Source: Syncephalis plumigaleata (taxonomy: Eukaryota; Zoopagomycota; Zoopagomycetes; Zoopagales; Piptocephalidaceae). From it: 64,000 nucleotides of DNA. The number at the start of each line of letters is the position of its first letter. The stretch's first letter is position 1. The stretch is from assembly GCA_025201365.1 (NCBI GenBank), contig JAIXMF010000011.1, positions 682,001 to 746,000 of the forward strand. The letters are read 5' to 3'. Shown one piece after another: positions 37,542 through 49,065 of the stretch. The position numbers were made by a program, and so were the translations under genes. The notes under the pieces are model-generated. The model was not told where the DNA came from. It saw only the letters and a list, made by a program, of their open reading frames with translations, and ran no database searches.

Positions 37542-40252
37542 ATGTCTCGTTGGCTTTGCCTACTCACTGGTTCACAAACCACGCGTACTTCCACGGTTAG
37601 ACTAGCTCGTCTAGGCGGTCTAATCAACGCTAAACGACAAGTGCCGCGTTTACTTTCCGTCAATGGTGGCGATAACAGCTTCATGGGAGTGCGTGCCTAT
37701 CATGCCCATCACGAAGTACAAAGCGCGGTACTTACCGACACTATCGACCGACAATCGAGCGTGTTCAAGGTAATGTAGCGAATATAAAAGGGACTAGCTT
37801 CCTATAGTAGTATTGATACTAACTAGAGTGATATGAATAGGAGAATCACGTACGTATGAACCAGCTTGTAGAAGACCTTGAACTGAAGACTAAGGTACTA
37901 CGTCAAGGTAATTTGTTTATTTATTTGTCTATACATGTAGCACATCATTAATCCATCTATCGTCTGTATAATAATAATAATAATATAGGTGGAGGTGAGA
38001 CAGCACGTCAACGACATCTTAAACGAAATAAATTATTACCACGCGATCGGTAAGAAAGATATAGAACCGTTATAATAGACTAGCTATTAATATATTATTA
38101 CTATGCTAACTTAACTATTGCATACTAGTGTAAATCGTCTATTGGATCATGGGTAATGACAATGGAGCCATTATGATTGTATACCGACTAATGTCTACAA
38201 TTAGATCACCATTCCTGGAGCTTTCTACATTTGCCGGTTATAATCTCTATGAGGATGACGTGCCATCTGGTGGTATTATCACGGGTATTGGACGAGTAAA
38301 TGGGTATGTATACATAGATATATACATAGATACATAAACATATATATTAACATAGGATAATGACGTAATGATTATTAGCGTAGAATGTATGATTGTAGTC
38401 AACGATCCAACTGTCAAGGTAAGTGTAATGCAGTACTAGTAATAAGCTATAAGCAATCATTCTAATATCGAATAGGGAGGCACTTATTACCCAATTACAG
38501 GTAATTACAATGCTACACGGACTGACTAATAAGGGTAACAAGTGTTGATTAGTCAAGAAGCATTTACGTGCTCAGGAAATTGCTCGCGAGAACAAACTAC
38601 CTTGTATCTATCTAGGCACGTGAATAAGAATGGTAGACTACGTATAAATCAGTGATTAATCCATTCCATACAGTTGATTCGGGTGGTGCTAATCTTCCAC
38701 GTCAAGCGGATGTATTTCCAGATCGTGAACATTTTGGTCGTATTTTCTACAATCAGGTACGTGAACAGGATATCATTGTTAGTAATGATAATAGTAATAA
38801 TACTAATTACGTTGAGTATAGGCTACAATGTCCTCTCAGGGAATACCACAAATTGCTGTCGTTATGGGTTCATGTACTGCCGGTGGTGCTTACGTACCAG
38901 CCATGGCTGATGAATCGATTATCGTTCGTCAACAAGGCACTATCTTTTTGGGTGGACCACCGTTGGTACGTGCAGCTACCGGAGAAGTGGTCACTGCAGA
39001 AGATTTAGGCGGTGCTGATCTACATTGTAAGTGATACTAGTGTATTCATCTATACGCATACTAATAGCTATATTACTCTACTATTACAGGTCGTACATCA
39101 GGTGTCACTGATCATTATGCGTTGGATGATGAACATGCACTAGTATTGGCACGACGTGTGATATCCACTCTTAATTACACGAAACGACCATCGATTACCA
39201 TGCAAACACCAGAGGATCCTATTTATTCTGCCGCAGAACTAGGCGGTATTGTTGGTGACAATCTACGAAAGACATTCGATGTGAAGCAAGTAATTGCACG
39301 TATTGTCGATGGTAGTCGATTCAGTGAATTTAAAGAACTATACGGAAACACACTGGTTACCGGTAAGTATAATTAATACAATGCTAAGCACTTTTATATT
39401 AGTAGTAGTAGTAGTAGTAGTAGTAGTAATAGTAGTTATTTAACCATTTTATTATTATAGGATTCGCCCATATTCATGGTTATCCAGTCGGTATTGTAGC
39501 CAATAATGGTATATTGTTCTCGGAATCTGCCTTGAAGGGTGCGCATTTCATTCAGCTTTGTAGTAAACGTAATATTCCACTTGTGTTCCTACAAAACATC
39601 ACGGGATTCATGGTGGGATCATCGGCGGAAGCGGGCGGTATCGCGAAGAATGGTGCCAAATTAGTGACGGCCGTGTCATGTGCGCGTGTCCCTAAATTCA
39701 CCATGATCATCGGCGGTAGTTTCGGTGCAGGCAACTATGGCATGTGCGGTCGAGCTTACAGGTAAGTGGTGGCACTTGTCATGAGTAATAAGATGATAAT
39801 AATTTTTTTATTGTATAGTCCACGTTTCCTGTGGATGTGGCCAGTAAGTGCAAGCAGCGGTTGAATTGATACACGTTCATTTAACCTTGTCCTATTACCT
39901 AGAATGCTCGTATCTCTGTGATGGGTGGTGAGCAGGCTGCCAACGTATTGGTTCAAGTCAAACGGGACTCTATGGAGAAACGAGGCGAACAGGTAAGTTT
40001 GTTAATTTCTCGTTAGATGAGCGTGTACATGCTTACACCCTATTATAGTGGAGTCAAGATGAGGAAACGCGATTCAAGGATCCGATTCAAGCGCAATACG
40101 AGAAGGAGGGCCATCCTTACTTTGCCTCGGCTCGTCTCTGGGATGACGGTATTATTAGACCGCAAGATACACGGGCAACCTTGGGACTAGCCTTGAGTGC
40201 CTCGCTTAACATGCCAATAGCATCGACCGAGTTTGGTGTATTCCGTATGTAG
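37542..40252 (+). CDS. MCCB: Methylcrotonyl-CoA carboxylase beta subunit, mitochondrial
   Basis: The carboxyltransferase subunit of the leucine-degradation enzyme that makes 3-methylglutaconyl-CoA. Fifteen exons splice with no frame break to 595 residues. The first exon is a basic, Ser/Arg-rich mitochondrial presequence ([20 protein letters not shown]). The crotonase-like carboxyltransferase domains contain [72 protein letters not shown] and, C-terminally, [40 protein letters not shown]-like residues and FGVFRM. The exon at 38553-38615 is followed by a GC-type donor (CTAG|GCACGT). The alpha (biotin) subunit is not in this window. It is one of the cleanest genes here. Confidence 0.97.
39400..39436. 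repeat. (TAG)n microsatellite in an MCCB intron
   Basis: About ten AGT/TAG units, slightly interrupted at the right end, in the intron between exons 39090-39362 and 39461-39761. Confidence 0.85.
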
Positions 40253-40709
40253 ACGGTCTTGCTCATCTACAATAAAGATGGTAACGCGTTTGTTATCGTT
40301 CTTCCGCCATTCCATTACAAATAAGATGAGATAATAAAGCGATGACTTTTTCTTTTTTATTACTATGTGGCTCCATTTTGAACAATTACAATACTATACA
40401 TAATGAATCTATCATATTTATTCATATTAGACATGACTCTATGTTAATTGACTACTAGTTACTTGTATTATAAATCATGTCGATATACTACAACATTAAT
40501 TGGTATTATGAAATACATTTAGGTGGCATACGTTAATCACCAATTAAATTGCATCAATGTAATGGCTAATTTTTTGTTTTTCTTTAAATTTGGTTTTCTT
40601 TTCATGTCAATACGAATCGCACTTTCCTTCTTCTGCTTCTCTCTTTATTGCCAGCTGATCAGATTAGAAAGCTTTGTTCAATTACCTTTAATAATTACTT
40701 TTGTTCAAT
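40253..40709. promoter_or_regulatory. Intergenic region MCCB / NCL1
   Basis: 457 bp holding the MCCB 3' end (AATAAAG near 40333), the duplicated 167-bp segment and a T-rich leader before the NCL1 ATG. Confidence 0.5.
40385..40553 (+). repeat. 167-bp duplicated upstream sequence, copy B
   Basis: Partner of 30718-30884 in opposite orientation on the chromosome. It ends 156 bp before the NCL1 ATG. Similarity starts at ATTACAATACTAT and stops sharply after CAATTAAATTGCA. The bases beyond both ends are unrelated between the copies, which gives the segment defined borders. Confidence 0.85.
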
Positions 40710-43700
40710 ATGCGCTCTAAAAAAGGATGGGGTCGTAAAACTGCCACGAAACGCCCTAGGGACAACGCGACCGACGAGCGTGGCGGTTACAAGGAGATAG
40801 AAAAGACAAACGCGGCATTTGAAGCCTACTACAAAGTAAGCAGCATGCGATAGCAATACTCGTTACATTATCACTGCTAACCTGCTTATATAGGAGCAAA
40901 ATATTGTTCCAGATAACGAATGGGATCAGTTTCTTACTTATTTACGTGCTGAATTACCAACGACCTTCCGCGTAACTGGTACACGTCGGTAAGTTTGAGT
41001 GGAGAGCGTATTTGTCACTTACCTATTGCTTATGCTAATACTTATTATTGACATAGTGTGGCGAGTGAACTTAATGAAGCCATAAAGAAAAAGTATATTC
41101 CACTATTGACCAATATTACAATTGACGATAAACCGGTAGAGGCACCAACACATCTACCATGGTAGGTTAATAGCTCTACATTGTAGCATAGTGTAATACA
41201 GCTGATAACATTATAAATGATCATCATCATCATTATTATTAGGTATCCTAATGAATTCGGCTGGCAATTACTTAATGGAAAGATGGTAGTTAAACGATCA
41301 CCAGAGTTTAAACAATTCCATCAATTCCTAGTAGCTGAAACTGAAGTGGTGAGTAGACTACTGCTTTACTAGTACAGCTATCAAATGAACAATTGCTTAT
41401 ACAATTAATTAGGGAAATATCAGTCGACAGGAGGCTGTTAGTATGATCCCACCTTTATTGCTTGATGTAGAACCGCATCATTTCGTAAGTTGAATAGTAA
41501 TGACAATAATAATAATAATAGTAATAGTGATGAATTAACATTGCGTAAATAGGTATTGGATATGTGTGCAGCACCAGGATCAAAGACGGCTCAACTAGTG
41601 GAAGCACTTCATTCCGGCGATACTGGTGATAGTATTCCAGGTAATTAGTAACATGTTTATTCCATGATATGCTAGGTTTATTAATAGGCATCTGTATACG
41701 TACACTTATGTCAATGAATAGATGGAATGGTGATTGCCAATGATGCAGATGCTCGTCGTGCTTATATGCTGGTACATCAAATGCGTCGTCTACAAAGTCC
41801 ATGCTTAGTGGTGACTAATCATGAAGCTCAACATTTCCCTAATGTTCAGTTTAATAATGGTGTAGGTAGCAGTTACTGGTACTGATGACTATTGTTATTA
41901 ATGACATTTCATTCTAGTTAACATCGTCGGGTAATGTTTCCAAGCTGCAATTTGATCGTGTGTTATGTGATGTTCCATGCAGGTAGGTATTAGCATTTAT
42001 TAACTACTAGTATAAATGTAATTAATTATTATTGACAGTGGAGATGGTACATTACGTAAAAATGCCATGATATGGCAAAATTGGCATACCGGTAATGCCA
42101 ATGGTCTGCACACGTAAGTATCTGAATGAGTAATGCATTACATAGTAGGTGTGTGCTAATACGATTGAATACTAGAACTCAAATAAGCATCTTGATGCGA
42201 GGCTGTCAGCTATTGAAAATAGGCGGTCGTCTCGTTTACTCCACCTGTTCCATGAATCCAATGGAGAATGAAGCTATAGTTGCCGCCGTACTCAATCGAT
42301 ATGCCGGTAAGTTAAGCGATACTTACTCTATCACTATTCGTGTAGCAGTATGATTTCAAGCAAGTAAATAAACAAATAAATGAATAGGCTCCATCAAGTT
42401 GGTGGACGTATCAGATAGATTGCCTAAATTAAAGCGATGCCCTGGTCTTATTAGCTGGAAGGTAGGCGAGCATGCTAATAGTGATGCTAATATTCTAACA
42501 TAATTGTAATACAGATCATGTCTAACAAAGGCACCTGGTATGATAATTATGAGCAAGTACCGGAGGAAGACCGAAAAGTTATACGCGAAACGTATTTCCC
42601 GCCTAGTAATGTGGCTGATCTTGGCTTGGAGCATTGGTGAGTAGCAACCAGTTGTTGCAGTATAGAATGACGGTCGTCTAATACTGTTGCTCCACTAGTT
42701 TGCGTATCTATCCGCATTTACAAAATACTGGTGCATTCTTTGTGGCAGTATTCGAAAAGACCGCAGCCATAACGATGATGGATAAAGCAAATGAACTAGC
42801 AGCGATGACGGATGTCAATGTGGCATCTCCCGCCACTAATGATGACGATACGAGTGATAAACTAGCGGATGAACCTGTTAAGCGTACCGCCTCTGATTCA
42901 CCATTAGCGATCAATCATCCGGAAACAAAACGAGCGCGTAATGAAGTGAACACGTCCGATAACACGGTGACAGAAGATAAGACGCCATCTAAACGAGGCA
43001 ATGGTGGTGGCTATAACAATCCAGATGGTCCATTTACACTTTTAGATCCAAATAATAAAAGTATCACGGAAATATGGTAAGTGAATAGATGAATACAAGC
43101 AGTTTGATACTAATAGGATAGACTGTTATTACTATAGCGAATTCTATGGATTATCGAGTAGATTCCCGCGTGATCAATTGCTGGTACGTTCAGATATTGA
43201 GGAGAATAATAAGACACTATTCCTAGTGTCATCTACGGTAAAGAAGTTGTTACAAGCCAAGGATATTGCTCGATTCAAGGTAAGCTGTTCATATGATTTA
43301 TAGTATACGAAATAGCCGATGATACTAATTGTTCCAACAATTGTATATATATACACATATAGCTTGTTCATACAGGTGTACGAGCATTTGTACGTAATGA
43401 AGGCAGCAACGAGCAAGCATTCCGTTACCGAGTACAATCAGATGGACTTGCCATTATCGCTCCTCTCCTGTCGGCATCGCGTATTGTTAACGTGCAACTC
43501 GATGATATACGTGCCCTGATCTTGCATCAGAATCCATTAATAGACGATTTGACCGTTGCTACGCGTGATCATCTGGATAGCTTGCGTAAGTTATACCATG
43601 CTTATTAGTATAATCATTAGAATGTACTAATCGTAATCATTAGAATCTGGCTGTTGTATTTTCCAATTTGATCCTACACCGTATCCTGAACTTACGTAAG

Positions 43701-43968
43701 TCTAATTAAACAGTATGAATCAACGAGTAGTAGGCTAACACATTGTCATAGTATGTATGAGACATTATATATTCCAGTGTGGCGTGCTCGTATCTCTGTC
43801 AACTTGCTATTAAGCAAACAAGAGAAAAGGTAATAGTATAATAGTTGTTTATTTATTGATGTTTGTCATTTATTAATTGATCAATCGTCACTTGTGTCTA
43901 GATCTTTGGGATTCCGTATTGGTATTGACATTCTTTCCATTGAGAAAGAGGCCAAAGGAGGAAATTAA
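40710..43968 (+). CDS. NCL1: tRNA (cytosine-5) methyltransferase NCL1/TRM4 (NSUN2 family)
   Basis: Methylates C5 of cytosines in tRNAs, using SAM and two catalytic cysteines, in the nucleus. Eighteen exons from [20 protein letters not shown] to KEAKGGN splice without frame breaks, about 800 residues. SAM motif I reads [38 protein letters not shown] carries motif IV with the catalytic Cys (PC), and [20 protein letters not shown] carries motif VI with the second Cys (TC). [18 protein letters not shown] is restored by the acceptor at 42175. The long exon from 42700 has an acidic and Ser/Thr-rich insert before the C-terminal domain ([27 protein letters not shown]). A basic N-terminus fits nuclear import. 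Confidence 0.96.
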
Positions 43969-44273
43969 AATGGACAGATATATATAAACGTATATTTATA
44001 ATGAATAGCAATATGTAGCGCGGCATACTAGCATGCTTTTTATTAATCAAGTTGATTGGCAGTAGTATGTGAATGGTATTCGTCACATTCATCGTAGATA
44101 TTCTAGTAAAGCATAACCGCTGTATGGCTTGACTAGATATTCGTCATAATAAAAATAATGTAGCTGGCATAGTTCTATATTTGAGGAAAACTCATCATAA
44201 TATTTTTGTAAATGATGTGTCGCGATATGCTTGGTGCATTAACTTGTAGTTCTTTGCGAACTTGCTAGAAGAT

Positions 44274-44330
44274 GATGAGTAATCACGCTTTTAATCTGCC
44301 CCATTATGCGCCTTTGGTGGATTACTCATC
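44274..44330. promoter_or_regulatory. 11-bp inverted repeat with AP-1-like cores upstream of GST
   Basis: GATGAGTAATC (44274-44284) and its exact complement GATTACTCATC (44320-44330), 35 bases apart. Each arm holds TGAGTAA/TTACTCA, close to the fungal AP-1 (Yap1-type) site. It lies 323 bp upstream of the GST ATG. The regulatory role is an inference. Confidence 0.4.
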
Positions 44331-44475
44331 GCCATAAGTGTGATTGAACATGTACTTCCATAGATAGTAACACAACACGCGTAGCAGATATTGCCCCACG
44401 TCATATGTTGATCTACAAGCACCAAAAGGATATTTATCACCATTTATTGTATGAACATTACTAAGCGGATTAACG

Positions 44476-44483
44476 TATAAATA
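44476..44483 (+). promoter_or_regulatory. TATA box of the GST gene
   Basis: TATAAATA 177 bp upstream of the ATG at 44653. Confidence 0.6.
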
Positions 44484-44652
44484 AGAGGAGTTGAAGCGAG
44501 CAATCAAATGGAATAAACAACAACAACAACAGCAACAACAATCTGCTTTCTATCTCTTCTTTGTTAACTGTCAACTACTCAGCAATCATCGGACATATCA
44601 CCTCGCTAGGCCGTATAGTACATAGCACCACCTTTATTGTCAACTTACAAAA

Positions 44653-45254
44653 ATGACCATCACATCCACACCCGTTGTCACTTACTTCAAGACGGAATTC
44701 CAAGGTTTAGGCGGCGACATCTACCTACTTCTTTCCGATGCTGGAATCGAATACGAGAAGCGTACATTTGAACGTGAGGAATGGCCAGCACTCAAGGAAA
44801 AGTTGATCAGCAATGGTAAATCACTACACGGTATCGTGCCAACATTGGAGCTTGATGGCAAGACCTACGCCCATCGATTGCCAATCCTTCGCCTACTGTC
44901 ACGTCGTTTAGGCAAATATGACGGTGCCACATCTGAGGAAAGCTACGAAGTAGATGCTTTTGCCGATCTGGTCGCTGACTTCCGACTTACCTGGTCACTC
45001 GCGCATTGGGGCGATGATGCGGCCAAGAAGACGTATGAAGAGGAGAAGCGCGAGCGTTTCCTAAAATCTATCAATAGCTATTTGGCCAAGACTAGCGGTC
45101 CTTACATCATCGGCAATGAACCAACTTATGCTGACTTTTCATTACTGGGCATTCTACTCGATGCAAAGCCCGATATCACTGATATCCACATATCAAGACA
45201 TTCTCTGATGCCATCAAGGCTCGTCCTGGCGTGGCTAAACACTTGAACAACTAA
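44653..45254 (+). CDS. Sigma-like glutathione S-transferase
   Basis: Conjugates glutathione to electrophiles in the cytosol. The single exon encodes about 200 residues. The N-terminal thioredoxin-like domain has VVTYFKTEFQGLGGDIYLLL (the Tyr of TYF is the likely catalytic residue) and the GIVPTLELDGKTYAHRLPIL stretch, whose VPTL cis-Pro and Gln/His-Arg-Leu region bind glutathione. The C-terminal helical domain includes FLKSINSYLAKTSGPYIIGN and PTYADFSLLGIL. Close to the end one frame change (about 45190) is needed; reading on gives HIKTFSDAIKARPGVAKHLN and a stop at 45252-45254. It is intronless, unlike the housekeeping genes. The sigma-class assignment rests on the pattern and could be another soluble class. 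Confidence 0.9.
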
Positions 45255-45640
45255 GAGATAATGTTAAAATAAAAACAAGCTACATGTATACTGCTGTAGA
45301 CTTTTATTATACCAAATCATGCTTGCTTGTTATGATTGACTAGTTGATTCTTGTTATTATCAATCGTGTTTACCTACAAACATAACGTATTCATTATTCA
45401 GTTTATCTAATCGATGCACTTGTGCTTTGTATTTGTTCTAAACTATCCATTTGAGGCAATATACCTAAGCAATCACTGCAATTATAGCAAGACAAGGATA
45501 TCATCAAGTAAATAAATAAATATTCAAGTCAGCGGTACATTGATACAAGTTCATTTAGTCTGTTTATTAAGTAAATATGTGTGATATTGATCTATCGAGT
45601 ATTGCAACGAAAATCTTGATGGCTACGTGTTTATAAGCAT

Positions 45641-46029
45641 GGCTGGGTGTCCTCCTATGGTACACGATGTGTCAAACCGCCTATCATCTACGAAATATCC
45701 ACGATACATTGACCGTGGATATCATTCGCTATGCTCAATCGCTTACTAGTCGTCCGCTTAAAGGTATGCTTACAGGTCCGATCACTTGTCTACAATGGTC
45801 ATTTGTACACGATGATCAATCACGACGTGACACTGCCTTCCAGTTGGCATTGGCCATTCGAGATGAGGTGCAAGACTTGGAAGCCGCGGGTATTCCTGCC
45901 ATACAAATGACGAGCCAGCCATTCGTGAAGCTTGTCCTGCATCGTGTCGATTGTGACGAGTACCTCAAGTGGGCGGTGGATGTCTTTCTCCTGTCAAGTA
46001 CCGGCGTGCTGATACAACACGGTGTATAA
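45641..46029 (+). pseudogene. MET6: Relic of cobalamin-independent methionine synthase (MetE/Met6)
   Basis: An isolated piece of the MetE C-terminal domain. It starts [18 protein letters not shown] and continues with RYAQSLTSRPLKGMLTGPIT, CLQWSFVHDDQSRRDTAFQL, ALAIRDEVQDLEAAGIPAIQ and DCDEYLKWAVDVFLLSSTGV. It covers roughly 130 of about 765 residues. The reading frame changes at least twice (near 45692 and 45908), and the upstream N-terminal domain and the downstream zinc-binding region are absent. Nothing recognisable joins it on either side. It is therefore a fragment rather than a gene, although an internal 121-codon frame is open. Confidence 0.85.
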
Positions 46030-46975
46030 ACAGAGCCATTCCATGTAGGATTCTGCTTGTTGTTTAACTTGTAAGGGTAAACTACACGTGTCTAGTAAAG
46101 TCATTAAATGTGCTATGCATGTGGATAGACGACCATTTATATTACCATACCACTCAATTATATCGATATGACTCGTGTTATTAGATTCTACGGGTATTGA
46201 ATGTCACCTATTGCTAGCACTATTGCTGGCTATTCCAAGCTAAGAAGCATTGTATATCCTTGGAATGAATGACCAATTTGTAAATGGTTAACATCGGTAT
46301 GGAAAGCAGTGCTGATACAAAAACATTGGCTATCGAGTACATTACCGAGACAGCAATTCATCCAATAAAGCAACGATCATATTACTTGCTCTACGATCAA
46401 TATATATTGAACAAGTTGTCATACTACATTGTTACCATGCTGCATGACAAATTTCTATGCTAAAGCAGTAGCAGCAGTACGAGTAGTAGCAATGTCTCCT
46501 TGATCTTTACACGTTCTTTTTAGCTCTTTGCTTGGTTGAAGACACGCGACATCTGGTTCTTGTACTTATCTTGACACGAGTGCATGGCTTGCTTGCAAAC
46601 ATCATACAAGCACTATTCCCCTTAGAGTATTATTAATGGTTTACTAGATAGTATCGTGTACACTGCTGCTTGCTACATTGTTTCCTTAATTGTGCGTGGT
46701 TATGAAGTAAATTGAAGGGAAGAAAGTCCATAAATAGCAAAAAGAAACATTCCGAAACTAACATACTTAATGGGATGATGACACTTACCGTCACAGGAAC
46801 ACGCTACTAGAAGACAGCTTTGCCTAAATAGTACGACGCTGGATATCAAAATGGACAAGTTGTAAAATTGAAAAAGCAAATAAAAAGAAGCATCTATACA
46901 GAATGACCGATATCTACTAATTCCAATCATACATCCACATAGAAATCTTATATCGATACACTGTTACGCACCATT
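46030..46975. other. Intergenic region
   Basis: About 950 bp between the MetE relic and the subtilisin gene; no coding region and no strong promoter motif seen. Confidence 0.4.
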
Positions 46976-49065
46976 ATGATAGCGCATTATAGCTCGATCA
47001 CCGTACTACTACTATCTACACTGGCGTTGCAAGTATATCTATACCATGGGATAATCAAGCATCATCATCATCATCATTGAATAATCATGAACAATCAAGG
47101 CTAGTTAGTCTACGACCTCGCTCATCGCCTGGTAGCAGTTCCATCAATGGAGTGCGTTTAGGGAATGATCCTTCCAATACAAACTTACTAGATACAAATA
47201 AGCTTACGCTTACAATCATGGGAGGTAATCCCCTTGCTAGACATTTAGAGACTGGAGAGACATTTGCACCTGGTATAGCACATTTGGCGACAGGTGTGAG
47301 TGAAATGCATAGACTTACCGGGAAGGGCGTCAGAATCGGTATTATTGATACTGGCGTCGATTATAGACATCCAGCATTAGGTGGAGACAATCCCGCCACT
47401 AGACGAGTAAAGTTTGGTCATAATTTCGTTGATAATGAGATTATTAACGGCAAACTGCAACCGCCTGAGGATCCAATGGATTGTGCTGGACATGGTACCA
47501 TGGTGGCAGGTATTATTGGTGCAGTAACTAATACATACACTGGTGTGGCACCGGATGCCATACTCGGTGCCTATAAAGTTTTCGGTTGCAAGCCTGGGCC
47601 TACCGTTATAAAACTGATTGTAGATGCTATAGATACGGCGTATAGGCATGGCATGGATATTGTCAATATGTCCTTTGGTCTTGAACCTAAGGAGGCAGAG
47701 CTGTTAGTCCAGGCAATGCAAGAATATTCTCGATTAGATATGATTTTCATTGCTGCTGTGCCTAATTATAAAAAAGGCGATATAACAGGATGGAATGCTG
47801 ATCTTCCAGGTATTCTACCAAGCACGATATCAGTTGGCGGCATGGATGTGCCATATGAGGTGCTGAGCTCGTTTTACCTTTACTATGACGAATATCAGGA
47901 AGAGCCCACATATAAACTTGCGTGTGGTTCCAAGCGTCCATATAGTGGAATGTTTTCAGGCATTGTAGCAAAATCAGCCGGTAGTAGAAGATTATGTGAT
48001 GTACCTGACAACGCTCGAGGTAACATTGTAATTGTGCCTAATGAGTGTAATACGGGACAATTTATTAGCAAATTGTATCGAAGTGGAGCAATTGCAATCA
48101 TTATGTCTAGCTCACAAAATCACCTATCCACATGCACGATACCGGTAATCAAAATCGATTCAGATGTCATGTCAACAATGCGACGATTAAGCGCGGAGCA
48201 AAAGCCAATTGAAATCATGTTTGCTGGAAGTAAAAAGATGGTACCGCGACGAGATAGAATAGTAGGAACTAAACTGTCTGCCTGGGGACCAACGATTGAT
48301 CTTCGACTAAGCCCTGAGATTACTGCTCCAGGCAAAAATGTAGTGACTAAATTGCATGGGGGATATGGTATAAGTGAGGGTACTTCGGGTGCTGTACCAT
48401 ACTTGGCTGGCATGACCGCTCTTTACTTTGAGCATTGCGATAAAAACGGAAAGACACGACCGAACTATAGTCAACTTCGATCATTGCTACAAAATAATGC
48501 CATACCGTACATGGTACCGGGTAAGAATCTGGCTGGATCAGTGGCACATCAAGGTGCTGGCATGGCACACATAGACAGAATGATAAAGAGTACATTTAGT
48601 GTATGGCCATCAGCAATCGAGCTATTAGACATTAAACAACGGCCTACATCGATGTATACCAAATCAGGAAGCATCACCATCAATAACCTTAGCAATAGTA
48701 GGCAAACATTCTACCTTCGACATATACCAGCAGTGTCTATGCGTGCATTCCATGCAAATGGTAAAGCAACTGAAGAAATAGTAACAACCGACGTTCATAT
48801 CGAGGCTAGTATTACTGGACCGCAAGTTATTACTCTAAAGCCGAGAGACAAAGCATCCATACCTATTACTTTCACAATACCAGTGGACCTTAACTATGCT
48901 GAGCATTGGCTCTATTCAGGATACATAGTCATTGATACGGAAGCACCGGTCAATGGGAGACCACCGTCTGATCATGCTGTCTATGTGCCATACCTTGGTT
49001 TGAATGGTAATATTCAAACTATCCATAAATTCTTTGAAATAAGAAGCCATAGCTTCCAGAGGTGA
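46976..49065 (+). CDS. Secreted subtilisin-like serine protease (S8) with a PA-type insert
   Basis: A single 2.1-kb exon. The leader MIAHYSSITVLLLSTLALQ is a signal peptide; one frame change (near 47030) joins it to a Ser-rich pro-region. In the long frame counted from 47077 the catalytic triad is Asp91 (GIIDTGVDY), His139 (CAGHGTMVAGI) and Ser437 (SEGTSGAVPYLAG). The oxyanion-hole region reads FIAAVPNYKKG instead of the usual AAGN-x-G, so activity is not certain. A protease-associated-like insert (about residues 280-360, with paired Cys) and a beta-rich C-terminal domain (SGSITINNLSNSRQTFYLRH onwards) follow, the Vpr/C5a-peptidase-like layout known in fungi. It probably digests extracellular protein. 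The lack of introns in so long a gene stands out. Confidence 0.9.

Larger units (their letters stand above)
43969..44652. promoter_or_regulatory. Intergenic region NCL1 / GST
   Basis: 684 bp with no gene. It contains an 11-bp inverted repeat and the TATA box of the GST gene, both described separately, and a CAA run (44516-44541) in the GST leader. Confidence 0.5.

Noticed and set aside
30718-40553. The duplicated 167-bp segment as a coding exon (both copies can be read as AYVNHQLNC...)
   Set aside because: The frame begins without ATG, diverges right after the shared segment and lies upstream of well-supported starts of TFB1 and NCL1.
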